DNA of 63,851 nucleotides from Gnetum montanum (Eukaryota; Streptophyta; Gnetopsida; Gnetales; Gnetaceae), in assembly GCA_015680685.1 (NCBI GenBank), contig MNCI01037842.1, forward strand, positions 765,139-828,989, written 5' to 3'. Positions 35,894-46,935 of the stretch are shown piece by piece; position 1 is the first letter of the stretch; every line of letters begins with the position of its first letter. A program made the translations under genes and the position numbers. The notes below the pieces were generated by a model. The model did no database searches. It saw only the letters and a program-made list of their open reading frames with translations, and was not told the DNA's origin.

Positions 35894-36899
35894 AATTGGT
35901 ATTTGAGCATTTGGTTTGAAGGAAATTTAGTTAAGAAAAATAATTCTTTGCATCACAACACAAGGATTCACTCAGGTGTATAACTCTAATTGATGTATTT
36001 TCCATACTAAGGGTTTAATGAAAGTTCTTTTGATCCTTTTGGATGATCAATTATATTAGGTATTGGAAATTCTTGTTATTTGAAATACTAATTACCTTTG
36101 AGTAGCTAGGATTTTTAAGAACTATAAGAATCACATTTTGGATTGTCATATTTCTTATTAAATCTATTTAGATACTCCAAAATTATTTATGGGTACCCTT
36201 GATCTCTTTGCATTTTCTGGTGGATATTTAAAAATTCAGTCCATATTTGTGAAGTTGATTGTGGATGTTTGTGTCTAGTACACAACTAAAAAAAGGAGTT
36301 ATGAGTATGTGTGTTTTGTGCTCATACCTTAAAGAAGAGTTGTGGGTATTGTAAGTTTTGTGTTTCTTAGGATTATGTTATAATTCCAAGTATAATACCT
36401 AAGTATTTTAGTGTAAAAGAGCTTAGGAGAGATATGGAGGAAATGAAGGCTAATTTTTTTTGTATTTTGAAGAGAATTGAGAGAACATATTATAGCCATT
36501 AAAGGATTTGATGAAGTAGAGATCCACAAGAAAAGAAGTTCTCAAACATCTCTTATTGGACAAGGAAGTGCTTAATACTTAAGGGTTTTAAGGAAGAATA
36601 CTAAGAGCTTCATCAAAGGTATCAAGAGATCTTTCAAATCCAAGATGGTGTATATTGTTGATTAAGAAGAGTTCCTATCTCATGAGTCATGGGAGCTAAA
36701 GGATCAAAGCTAAGGAAGAGGGAAAGATCAAGGAACTTCTTCAAGAAGGATCAAAGGCATCACTAGAAGGCATGGGACTCGTTCTTTTTGCAATTGGTCT
36801 ATACCTTGTGGCAAAGGAAATGAGATTCTAAGACAAGTTAAGGTTATCACATGGGAAATAGGTGAGTCTTCTAGGCAAGGTATATGCAAGAATGATTTC

Positions 36900-37890
36900 T
36901 TTGATGCTATTTTGATAAATCTGATGTTGAAACCATGGGGTAGAGCTTACCTTCTAAGTTGGTACCTCCAAAATGGGATGAAGAGCCTGATGATGATTCT
37001 TTTAAAGGGGATGAATCATTTGATTTGGAAAGTCCTATTTGGGGTCTTAAACCTTCACGTTTTGATGATTTTAGACAACCAAATGTTGAAGACTAAGATG
37101 AATCAAAGATGAAAAGGAGAAGCCATGAAAACATAAGTAAACTTGAGCTTTACCTTATGGATTGTAGTAATGTCTTTCTTTGTGAAGCTAGTATGAGGAA
37201 TGCTAGTTTTTCCCCTTTAGGTTAATAGTAGTTTGTTTAATTGTACTGATGTGAGTCATGATCATCATGTTAATTGTGATGAAATTGACGATCACACTGT
37301 GTATGATGGAAGTAGTGTAACTTTTAATGCCATTGTTAGTGAGACTAAGCCTAATAATGATAATGTATTTGATTTTGAGTATGCTAATAATGTCTATTGG
37401 GGTAGTCATGGTGGGAAGGTCATTATTGATGCTTATAAAGACATTGATTATGATATGATTTTCTAGAATTTGGAAATATTTACTAGTTAATGTAGCAATG
37501 AATAATTTATAAAGTGTGTTGATGAACTTGATTGTCTTACCTGTGGTATGGATGAGCAACATGAAGGTAATTTAAGCAATTATGATGCTAATGGTGAAGG
37601 AAGGTTTAGTGAGAAACTTCTAAGCATCAAGAATAAGAAGATAAAGAAGAGGAAAAAGAATGGAAGAAGGGAAGCTAGGTTGAGAAGACCTAACCTTTTC
37701 GAATATTCATATTCTTCATTTGTTACAGGTCATGAGAGAAACATGTGGGATTTGATGCTGTTAAGATGGAAGCATGGTGGAGCCTTTGAAGAAAAATATC
37801 AAGTCCATTCTTCTCTATTAAAAATTTTTCATTGTGAAGTGAGTACAAAATGTGCTAAGGTTTGTGTGTGTGCGGGATATAAATTGTAGT
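36900..37890 (+). pseudogene. Unrecognised acidic/basic ORF relic inside the outer element
   Basis: I do not recognise the family. Open pieces include KWDEEPDDDSFKGDESFDLE near 36965, then 37233-37466 (IDDHTVYDGSSVTF, WGSHGGKVIIDAYKDI) and 37548-37889, which are in the same frame. The last has a Lys/Arg block (KNKKIKKRKKNGRREARLRR) and ends in a Cys-containing tail. Two stops near 37466-37500 separate the last two. The acidic-then-basic layout suggests a Gag-like protein of a non-autonomous element, but no capsid or knuckle motif is visible. Confidence 0.4.
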
Positions 37891-37911
37891 ACGTGTTCTA
37901 TGTATTTTGAT

Positions 37912-38036
37912 ATGCATTGGATGGTGGAGACAAATGTTGTGAGCTCCAACCATTCCATGTGTATGTAGTATGAGTGTGTTTGTATTGGATGGTGGAGTCA
38001 AAGTATTGTGAGCTCCAGCCACTCTGTGCATTGTGA
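37912..38036 (+). repeat. Tandem duplication, 69-bp period
   Basis: The segment from 37912 (tgcattggatggtggaga) is repeated from 37981 (tgtattggatggtggagt); both continue with TTGTGAGCTCCA[A/G]CCA. It lies between the outer element's ORF relic and its 3' LTR. Confidence 0.7.
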
Positions 38037-38153
38037 TTTTTTTATTTTTTTGTGTTGTTGGCCTATGTAAGGGTGAATTTGCTATACCAAGTATAAGAGC
38101 CTATTGTGTGAAGTCAATAGTCTTTTTAAGAGGAAGGATACTAATAAGGACAT

Positions 38154-38997
38154 TGGTTTGACCAATAGATCATACCTCAAATGATGGTGTGTCTTTCTTT
38201 GAGTCTTGGAATGTTTTAGATGTGTTTGAGCATGTTTTGATGAGTTTGAGGTGTTCTGGGATCCATGGGGCCTTGTTTGAAGATGTTTGGGTAACCCATG
38301 CTTTAAAAAATGATGTCCTTTTTGGTAGCTTAAGCAGGATATATGTCTACTTTGCTAGCTAGACATCTACTTTGGAAGGATAGACATCTATCCTTCAATA
38401 GGTAGAAATTTGGAGAATAGACATCTACTCCAGCAAGTAAACATCTACTCTACAACTTTTGGTCTCAGGAAAGATGTTTTCTCTAGGCTAAAGACATCTT
38501 CTTTGCAACTATTTCACATTCAAGAAAGACATCTTGACTTTTCTAAGATGCCTTCCAGGCTAGATTCCAAAGGACATGCTTTTGTAAATTGAATGTCAAG
38601 GGAAGATGAAAAGTAATCAAAAAGTGAATAAATAGGTATCAAGGCCTAAGCTTGAATAGAAGAGAGCAAGCGTAAGTGAAAGAAGAGAGTTTGGAGTTTC
38701 TAGATGGTAAAAGAAGAAAGTGTCTTGAGAGAGCAGAGTTAAGCTCATCTCAAGCACTCTTGTTATGAGCCATCTTGGGTCATGGATGAGAGAGTGACAA
38801 GAAGTTATTATTGAATGGCTTTGAGCCTTGTGTAAGCAAGAGTAGTGTAAGGATCTTGAGTATTTTTTGCCAATTGGACATTGTTTCCATTATCTTTTGT
38901 ACTTCATTTCATTTGTGAAAGCAAAAGAAATATGTCTTTTTTTTTCTTAGAGTTTCTTATCTTGAGGATTTTTGACTTCAAAGCATGGTCAATACCA
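38154..38997 (+). repeat. 3' LTR of outer element
   Basis: About 844 bp from TGGTTTGACC to AATACCA. It contains six or so TAGACATCTACT-type motifs (38340-38560), then a TATA-like gaataaatag near 38626. Start and end are inferred from alignment with the split 5' LTR, so they could be off by a few bases. Confidence 0.75.
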
Positions 38998-39489
38998 AAC
39001 CATATGGTCAATGCATGCAATAACGAGTTACAATGACCTCATATAGGTTACTCAAAGGTTACCTTTTGAATAAAAATGAATTTTTGTATTAGTTATTCTC
39101 TCTTTCCCAACCTGTAAGCTCATTCCGCAAGTGATAACCATAAAATTGGATATTTTCTCTGTATGTGGAGACGTTCATGTAGGTTGAATTTGAAGGGTAC
39201 ATTTAGAGACAAATTTTTGAGATGAATCCCACATGCATAGATTTCAATGCTTGGGAAGAACAAGAAAATTCAAACTCATGTCCAGAATGGTAAAATATGG
39301 TATTGACATGTAGTTTGTTGGTGGGTGTAGGTTGCTTTACACTCAGAGTGCAATATGTGAAATCTTAGATGCCCATAAAACTCTTTTCGATTTGCCTCAT
39401 CAAAATGTTGTTGCTTGGAATTATTTTATGCCTTCATATAGTAGTAAGAGCATGGGCAAAGAGAATAAATAGCTTGCATTTTATTTTTC

Positions 39490-40400
39490 TATAAAATGTA
39501 TTTGTTGATGCATTAATTTTGGATGTACTAACACCAAGAAAAAATACTTGTTTGAGGAGACTGTTACTTAGGGTGCCTCTTGTATCGGTATAGAAACCCA
39601 ATAATAGTCTCAGCTAGAGAGGGCCATGTGACATTCAATAAAAAAAGGTAATTAAATTGGAAAATCAAGGAATTTGAATAGGATAAGTTTCTTGAACTTC
39701 AGGACTTTATGAAAATACAGTAGGTAACTAGAAAACTTAAACTTTTTCCTAGTCCCTACTACTACCACTAGTTTGTGTTATTTTGTCACTGTAGACGTTG
39801 CCAAAGTTGACATTGCTTATAGCCACTAGGAGAGGGATAGAAAGGGAGATATGCTACTATTTTCTTCTCCACGTGCTATAGACACATCTTTTGCAACCTC
39901 TGTTTCTTGGTGCACACACCATTCTGTCTACCATGAGTGTTGTTGGAGAGAGGAGAGAATGGACCCCCACACCGCCACTTGGAGCTCATGCCTATTACTA
40001 TCTACAATTGCTTACTGCTATCTACCACAAATGCACCTACTGCAGATGCTACCATTTGCACACCAATTGCCATTGGTGGCAAAAACCCAGGGAGGTTACC
40101 TGCTGCAGCTTCACCATCAGTGAGAGAGACCACCTACCACACTAAATGCCATGCACATGCAATTAGGTACCAACATGTTGTATGCTTGGTCTACTATGCA
40201 CGTGCATTGCCTTCATTGCCGGAGAGAAAAATGGAACCTCGCAAGCCCTATTGCTTCTGCGATGTGCAACTAACACTACTACCAACATCACCACCTGTAG
40301 CTAGAAGAAAGGCCATCAGCTATCATTTCCATAGTTGCTACGAGTATTGCCACTGTAGCTAACTCACATACTAGGGATGTTGGCATCAACAGTATTGAAT
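39490..40400 (+). repeat. Unclassified repeat, relative of the inverted-repeat element at 48636
   Basis: Its first 150 bp (TTGATGCATTAATTTTGG, then TAGGGTGCCTC and GGTATAGAAACC) match both inverted arms of the 48.6-kb element. The following GC-richer part has overlapping short ORFs (39851-40123, 39937-40362) of up to 141 residues, rich in His, Cys, Thr and Pro with no domain. Three frames being open at once points to composition and not to a real gene. The second arm is not recognisable here. Confidence 0.5.
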
Positions 40401-41040
40401 AACTATTATTTTGTCTTGTGCTTAGTGTAAATCTGTTATAAATAATTTTCTTATTAGTTATTTGCTATTTTTTTTCTTGGCTTCTATGATGACCTAGGTC
40501 TCGTAAACAAAGCTAAGTATACTACCTAAACTAGCTTTGATGAAAAGAATCTTACATACAAGGATGAACTCTAAAAGTCTTATTGTCTTTTTATTAAAGG
40601 CATAAACAATCTTAATGATCCTTAGATTTGATTTTTTAACATTGCCCTCACTTTCAAATTAATATTTATCTTTCTTCCTTAATCTATATTTGACATTAAA
40701 TTATATATTTTTTGGAGGGAACTAGGAAAGGGAAGGAATGTTTTAAAGGAAAGGGGATTTCAAAATTAAAGGGAGAGGAGGGGTATTGGATCCTTGAAAA
40801 ACTATGCTTTCAAAATTAAAACTTTGATTATATATCCTCATATAGTGAAAATGATACTTTGGAAAAAAAGGTGGAACTTAACTTACTTGAAGCATGACCC
40901 AAATTAATAGCAAATGAGTATATTATAAAAGATCATTTCAATAATTAAAATAATGTTAAAAACTTGGAAAGATATATTAAAACTAGTTTTTTACATATTT
41001 AATATATATACCTAAAATTTTCATGATGAGAGGGATAACT

Positions 41041-41276
41041 AATTCTAAGTTTGGTACTAAACATTGTGCTACAAAATATTTTGAATTTTCATGGATTTTT
41101 GTTTGCATACATACTCTCTTGCCCTTCCAAATGTTATTCCTTGTGTATTATATTAACTAATTCCAAGGTTGGTACTAAATCTTCTCCTGCAAAATATTTT
41201 GAATTTTCATGGATTGTTGTTTCCATACATATTCTTGTGGCCTTTCCAATTTTATTCCTTGTACATTGCAATAAGA
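41041..41276 (+). repeat. Tandem duplication, about 118-bp unit
   Basis: Two diverged units begin AATTCTAAGTTTGGTACTAA (41041) and AATTCCAAGGTTGGTACTAA (41159). Both contain AAAATATTTTGAATTTTCAT and TTATTCCTTGT. Confidence 0.75.
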
Positions 41277-41317
41277 AGACAAACATAGAATCGATAGATT
41301 GGTTGGAGCAAATATGC

Positions 41318-41575
41318 TAGTATTATGGATGAAATATTATTTAGATCTCCTTGGAATGTTATGTATGAAATATTATTTAGCATTACCAATAAACTCTCCT
41401 TCTAGCACTATGTATAGAATATTATTTGGTGTTAAGTATTAATATTTTACCTCTCCTTGGAATGTTATGGATGAAATATTATTTAGTGTTACCAATAAAC
41501 TCTCCCTCTAGCGTTATGAACAGAATATTATTTAGCATCACCCATAAGTTCTCCTTGAAGCATTATGATTAGTAG
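41318..41575 (+). repeat. Minisatellite with ATATTATTTAG core
   Basis: Five or more units share GAAATATTATTTAG or AGAATATTATTTAG, alternating with two kinds of linker (CTCCTTGGAATGTTATG and ACCAATAAACTCTCC), which gives a higher-order repeat of roughly 105-125 bp. Confidence 0.7.
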
Positions 41576-42183
41576 TGTTACAGAAATAATCTTTTTATCC
41601 CCACAAAACCTTAGAAATTCACTTCCATCAAAGTAACTTAACTTAAAGGTAAAATAGTACTAACCATAAGACCCAACAAATATTATTAATTATAAAACCA
41701 ATATGTAATTACTAAGGAAAAAATTTATGATTCATGTTGATTAAGGGCTTATGACTTACATCTTAGAGGTCACATGGTTAATCTAAGTATTTTATGTCAT
41801 TAAGATCTGCAATATAGTGTCAAACGGTTAAGTAGATGGTAGTGTGAAAAATAATAGTTGAAACTGAACTGCTCCGGTAGGTATAGCTGAATAATATAGC
41901 TGAATAATGCTGATGATAAATTACTTCAATACATCAAAACAATTAAATTTAGATATCTATATGTCCTCTTTCATTCAGCATGCAGGTTGACATGAGTTTT
42001 AAAAATACTTCGTCTTCAGCTGTGAAGCCATGTGTAAATATACAGAAAGGCAATGAAGTAATAATAATTTTAAAAAACAGAATAGAAAAGAAAGAGAAAC
42101 TTTTACGTGGGAATCTAGAGCCTGGAAGTTCAAGCCACTTGCTCTTTTCTTTTACTTTTCAAATACGGTCGCCAAAACTGATT

Positions 42184-42295
42184 ACGCAGGTGCCATCATT
42201 CGACAATTCTGTTTTTAATATTAGGCTTCACTGACCAATACGCAGATGCCATCATTCGACAATTCTGTTTTTAATATTCGGCTTCACTGACCAAC
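42184..42295 (+). repeat. 56-bp tandem duplication upstream of the ACT-like gene
   Basis: Two copies (42184-42239 and 42240-42295), with only a few differences, contain CCATCATTCGACAATTCTG and GGCTTCACTGACCAA. The second copy ends about 410 bp before the gene's start codon. The high identity means it is recent. It could affect transcription, but no known element is visible in it. Confidence 0.85.
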
Positions 42296-42706
42296 ACACT
42301 GACTTGTTTCCATGCTCGGTGGTCGTGCAACAATAAATTCCAGGAAAAGGCGGAAAGTTTAAAGCTTTTATTTAATAAGTTTTTGATGATGATTTCAAGA
42401 TCACGGGGTGTCCTAGATTGAAAAAGTCTGCGACAGGAGCCACCGATACACTGCAATAATGGTTTTTTATTTGATGCTTCTACTTAAAAAGAGTTAACCT
42501 TGATGGAAAGAAAAGACAGGTTGCTATTTTCTAGAGACAATAGTGCAGTGCAACCACTAATATCTGCTTAAACAAGCATTCTATATTCTATCATTACCAT
42601 CTGGGCCGGCTTTCCATGTGTACAAAGCTGTGTTCCTGCTGCGTTTTTCATTGATCTGCTGATTTTTTGTTCTAACTGTAGTTTCGCCTGACTTTCCTCT
42701 TCTGAA

Positions 42707-43667
42707 ATGAATGCAAGATTGCTAGCAGTGGCCAGAAGAACTCTCCAGAAGCATGGAAAAACTTTGAGATCTGTGTTGTTGAGAAGGATAGGGAGAAGAA
42801 CAGGATCAGGAACCTGGTACAAGAAAGCAACAACCCACAATATTACTAAATCCAGGGCCAGATCACTGTATGTATCGATGATGTTAGCAGCCCTGAAAGC
42901 CTCAGTAGCGAACAAGAGCATCCGGGTATATTATTTCTTCCTTCCATAACAGTAAACTAGGGTTTTCAGCTTTTAACTTGTATTGTCATCCAAGCAGCTA
43001 TGAAGTAACCTCAGCTTTCATTTGTCAAATCTCTGCTAGTTTTGATTGGATTCTGGCTAAACATTTGGTGATTTACATTATGTTACAGGGTTTTTCTACA
43101 ATTTAGGTAAATAGCCTGAGATCATGAATATGTGCTTAGATTTTCTAGGGTACTAAGAATATGATCTACAGCTAGATTTAAACACCCCAAACCACCATTG
43201 TAAATTCGCAAGAAAATCTCTGGAAAGATTCAGGGATAAAAAGTATTGTCGCTGTGTGCAGAGAAAGAGAAGAAACTCAAAAATGGATAGAACTACGACT
43301 GAGAATGTAGAGGTAACAGTTACTGGTGGTCAATATTTGATAAGAATCCTCACAACTAGACAAGGGTGTCCACTGTCTTGTTATCTTGAGGAGTTGGAGA
43401 GTGAAGGCAAGGAGGTGCTTCATGTTGCTACTTTCACAAACGAGGATAGAATTTTTCACACTCTGATTGTTCAGGTAAATACTAGATAGCCAACTATGCA
43501 AGAACTGTTACCTCTGTTATATACTTTGGAAAAAAAATTCTAATTTTTCACTGTTTTGTTTATGATATCAGAGTGGCATGGCAGCGGGACATGATTCCAG
43601 TGAGCTCCAAAGGAGCCTCCGCACTGTGGCTTCTAAGTTTTCCATGAAACAGCGCAACACTACGTAA
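42707..43667 (+). CDS. Three-exon gene for an ACT-like-domain protein, bHLH-related
   Basis: Exons 42707-42925, 43262-43474 and 43572-43667 join in phase 0 at both junctions, with GT donors (gtatat, gtaaat) and AG acceptors (gtgtgcag, gatatcag), giving 175 residues. Exon 1 is strongly basic (LLRRIGRRTGSG) and ends SMMLAALKASVANKSIR. Exon 2 begins with a basic RKRRNSK and carries an ACT-like fold pattern: VEVTVTGGQYLIRIL, LEELESEGKEVLHVATF, then EDRIFHTLIVQ. Exon 3 ends SLRTVASKFSMKQRNTT. The E-V-L-H-A-S-F-S/D-R-V-F-H-T-like wording is known from the C-termini of plant bHLH factors of the bHLH36/ORG2 kind. No canonical bHLH helix pair is visible, so it may be a truncated or HLH-only relative acting by dimerisation, or a 5' exon may be missing. 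Function is inference. It sits in the only repeat-poor island of the window. Confidence 0.65.
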
Positions 43668-44640
43668 CTTCAGTGAAAATATGGATACTCAAGTAGAATG
43701 TAAGCATAGGGGTTCCCGTTGCTGAGTTAAAAACTACTTGTTAATGTTAAGGCTTGCTTTCAAGTTGTCTTTGTTAGTTATTTTTCTGATTGTTTCTGGA
43801 TCTAAACAACAGCCGTTTGCCAAACAAGAGAATACAGATTTTTTCTTATTTGGTTGCCAATTTGCAATATGTCCCTCAGAAAGTTTCCTATATTTGAGGG
43901 ATAAAGAAAGTAGCGTTTTTATAAATTTTTCCTAGTTTTTTTTTAATCGGTTACGAGGCACATTCCAGGGATTACGCTAATAGTAAACTTTCGCCATTAG
44001 ATTGCATCAGCAAGCTACACAGTTTTTGAGTGGATAAATGCATTATCCACCATCAAAATCAATGAATAAATATTAAGTAAACACCAACGAATTCAATTAT
44101 AACAAAAATAATAACCAACAGATGTAAGCTATTTATGAGAATGGAGAGATCATTAGCAGATATTCCTATTGCAAGAATACAAAAAGGGAAAGAGGTGGCA
44201 GCTTCATTAGAAGCCAAATCGAAATCCAAAATACAAGAAATTTTGTTTAAAGAAATGTTTAATGCAGGTTACAAGAAATTTTGTTCAAAGAAATGTTTAA
44301 TGCAGGTAGCCAGATACAATTTTTAGTGCGTCATGCAGATAACAGAAGTCACAGGAAAATGGCACACTTCTAAAATTCCATTCTATAATAGCGAAAACAA
44401 ACAAACTGGCCCAGTAAAGTTTAAAGTTCAAAAGTTCATCTACAGAGTACAACAACTGATCCATGCTAAACACTTTGATCGCCCCTAGTTTCTTTCATCA
44501 GACACATTCATACATGATAGATCTGCCAAAATGCAAATAACCATTAGTCATTACTCAGAATCAAAATCAAGTTATTCAGCTTATCTTTCATGAATCACCC
44601 TCCCTAATTTCAGTAATTTCAGCAAAACCCTACCTAATGA
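43668..44640. other. Spacer between the two genes
   Basis: It holds the likely 3' untranslated regions of the convergent ACT-like and RING-H2 genes. An open frame at 44135-44326 contains a 38-bp tandem duplication (44232-44309) and has no domain. I do not call a gene here. Confidence 0.5.
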
Positions 44641-45166
44641 TCAATCATGAGGAATGTTCTTTGCGAGTCTGATTTGCTTGGTGGAGGTGATCTCCTCAAC
44701 AACCTGACGGCAAAGTGGGCATCGGTTATCGTGCACAAAGCAATATAACAGACATTGAACATGGAAAGGGTGGCCGCAGTTGAGCAATTTTGAAGGCTCA
44801 TTCTTGGAGAACTCCTCCCTGCAAATGGTGCACTCACCACCGTTTTGATTTTTGCCGACATCCTCCATTAATGGCAGATATTCAACAAAATTGCATTGTA
44901 GAATCAGGCAGCAGAGCCTTGTAGTTATAAGAATCCGTGTCATTTCTTGGTGTTGGTGATGTTGGTGGTGGAGGAGGAGGAAGGTTGCTTTGTCTTGGTG
45001 GAGATAAAGGAATAACGATCTCCAATGACCAAATTCCTCTTCTTCTGAATAAACCAGGTGGAGAGCTCTTGCATCTTATTTCTGCTGGGGAAACCCTCGA
45101 CCATATCTGACGTGAAGACCTTGGACGGTTGGCTGGTCTCCCTCTCTGTGATTGTGAATCACTCAT
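44641..45166 (-). pseudogene. RING-H2 zinc-finger protein, frame broken by one base
   Basis: RING-H2 proteins are usually E3 ubiquitin ligases. The C-terminal part shows CTICREEFSKNEPSK, then NCGHPFHVQC and CPLC. The spacing C-x2-C-x14-C-x-H-x2-H-x2-C-x10-C-x2-C has all eight zinc ligands. The N-terminal part starts at 45166 (MSDSQSQRGRPANRPRSSRQ), is Arg/Ser-rich and has a six-Pro run and PTSPTPRND. It runs into a stop at 44882, one frame off the RING part. The offset falls at a four-T run (minus strand; AAAA at 44887-44890), and one fewer T would join the halves. This may be a sequencing error, a true pseudogene, or a shorter protein starting at the Met at 44868 (75 residues). All zinc ligands being intact argues for recent or no loss of function. 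Confidence 0.7.
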
Positions 45167-45579
45167 AGTGAAAATTGATCCTTCTGAAATTCAAGGCTTG
45201 TATTGACACAATGGATCCTTCTCTCTGATTGTGATCAACTCATGGTTAAATGTTAGAACTGACCCATGCTCGACTCCCTTGTATTCTGAAAAAATCATTT
45301 GAGATTTTTATTTTTTCAATTGTTTATTTTTGTATTTGTGACGCGTGAAACGACCATTTACGAGAAAGAATAAAAAAGGATTAAAAAAGTATAACTTATT
45401 TACATTATTTTTGAACGTGGAATTGGCCCAATAATCCAGTTGTTAAATCCCATGCTATTGAAGTCATTTTGGAATTTGCCAAAGCCTAGCCCTCCACCGT
45501 CTTGGCCACCGGTTTTTTCATTTCGTCTTAAAAGTAAAAGTTATAGATCATTTTTCATTGCTTTTACAGCCAAGGGTTA

Positions 45580-45745
45580 TGCCCAATCGTTTAGTGGTTA
45601 TATGCAATAATCTATTTTACCTTCAAGCTTGATTGAACTTGCTTTGTTAGAGCTTGATTGAACTTGCTTGGTTAGATCTAGTACCTTGAAATGTACAAGT
45701 CATAAGTTCAATTCCAACATATTTGATTCGAAGGGATATGCTAAC
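45580..45745 (+). repeat. tRNA-like SINE relic, plus strand
   Basis: An A-box-like TCGTTTAGTGGTTA lies near 45590 and a B-box-like AGTTCAATTCC near 45706. A local duplication between them (GCTTGATTGAACTTGCTT twice) enlarges the spacing to about 115 bp. It is related in type to the minus-strand SINEs that follow. Confidence 0.4.
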
Positions 45746-45827
45746 CTGAAATATTTTTTAGCTCCTTTCGTCTAATAAGACAATGAGGTAATCATTAAAG
45801 CCAATAGGATGAGGGTGGAGGAGGCCT

Positions 45828-45960
45828 GTTGGAACCTAAAATAATTGAAACATAGGTACACCCTAAGATATATAAAACTTTATAACTCAACATCACCCAC
45901 TATAATTAAACTCATCATATAAGGCTTCTAAATTAAGAGTCTTATCCCATAAATCAAAGT
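45828..45960 (-). repeat. tRNA-like SINE copy
   Basis: The minus strand shares the family body (AAGTTTTATATATCTTAGGG, GGTTCCAACA end). The B box is badly decayed. It is the first of the cluster. Confidence 0.5.
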
Positions 45961-46807
45961 TTCTAAATGAAGAGCCCTCTAGACTCCTAATAAATGAAGA
46001 TAATTGCGATAATTAACCTATAACAACTACTTAGGTTTTGAAATCACCGCTTGAATTTTGGAAATCACAATTCATAAGGTTAACTTTGATACAAAATAAC
46101 ATTTTAAAATAGACATTCACTAATAGGAAACTTAGGTAAAACATGAAGATGCCTCAAGTATAACAGAAAAAATAACTTCTTGGCTAATTAATGCTTGTTT
46201 GAGAATGAGGCAACTAGCTAACTCACATCTCATTGGCAATATAGGTATCTTTTCCAATACTTTTGAATTTACAACTAAACGTTTTGGTACTCTTGTTTCC
46301 TTTAGGGAATTTTTTAGTTTTTATTCTTGGAGTAATGTTTTAGGTGTCAAATCCCCAACTCTTTTTTTTTTGTGGGGAAAGAGGGATGGTTATTAGATCC
46401 AAAAAATAAATAATAATAAAATAGATAAATAAAAATAAAAAACAAGAAAAAATGCTTAGAACAATGATGAAGCTAATGAGGTGTAATCAAGGCACATCAA
46501 TTAGTACTTGAAAGTTATTTCCAAATTCTTCTTTAGCCTTTGCCTTGACTTGAAACTATTTCATAATATGTAGTTACAAGATATATAGCCAACCTAAATG
46601 AAAAACTTTTATAATAATTATAATAGTTATATACAATACTTTTATAAGAAACTAATTATTTGCTAGTAATAATTGTGACTAAAAAATGGGATGTTGGTGA
46701 TATTATTGGAATACTAGATTTAAAACAAGATTAGAAACTTGTTACAAAGAAAGTTCTAGAGAAATGGTAAAATGAGGCATAAATATTAGAGGTGTTAGAT
46801 GTGATTA

Positions 46808-46935
46808 AACACCCTAAGATATATAGTCTAATTAGAACTTTCTAACTCATCATTGCTGGCTAGAATCAAACCTATGACTTGTAGCTTTCAAATTAAGATT
46901 CTTACCACTGGGTTAACATATGCTTGTTTGAGGAA
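46808..46935 (-). repeat. tRNA-like SINE copy
   Basis: The minus strand has an A-box TTAACCCAGTGGTAAGAATC (46899-46918) and a B-box GGTTTGATTCT (46863-46873), about 45 bp apart as in a tRNA. It is followed by the family body ending in CTATATATCTTAGGGTGTT. Confidence 0.65.

Larger units (their letters stand above)
22435..38997 (+). mobile_element. Outer non-autonomous LTR retrotransposon, split by a nested element
   Basis: Its 5' LTR is in two pieces, 22435-22596 and 35328-35893, which rejoin to match the 3' LTR (38154-38997) once the 22597-35327 insertion is removed. The primer site TGGTATTTGAGC (35897-35908) resembles the initiator-Met type with two mismatches. The interior is only about 2.26 kb, too short for a pol gene, and no reverse transcriptase or integrase motif is visible. 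A purine-rich aagaggaagga (38128-38138) lies shortly before the 3' LTR. The U3 has repeated TAGACATCTACT motifs before a TATA box (gtataaatag, 35514-35523). Confidence 0.82.

Noticed and set aside
39851-40362. Overlapping plus-strand frames as genes
   Set aside because: Three frames are open together in a GC-richer repeat; there is no domain, and the region matches another repeat copy.
42568-42921. 117-codon minus-strand frame opposite ACT-gene exon 1
   Set aside because: It is antisense to a well-spliced exon model, has no domain, and its hydrophobic runs come from the basic codons on the other strand.
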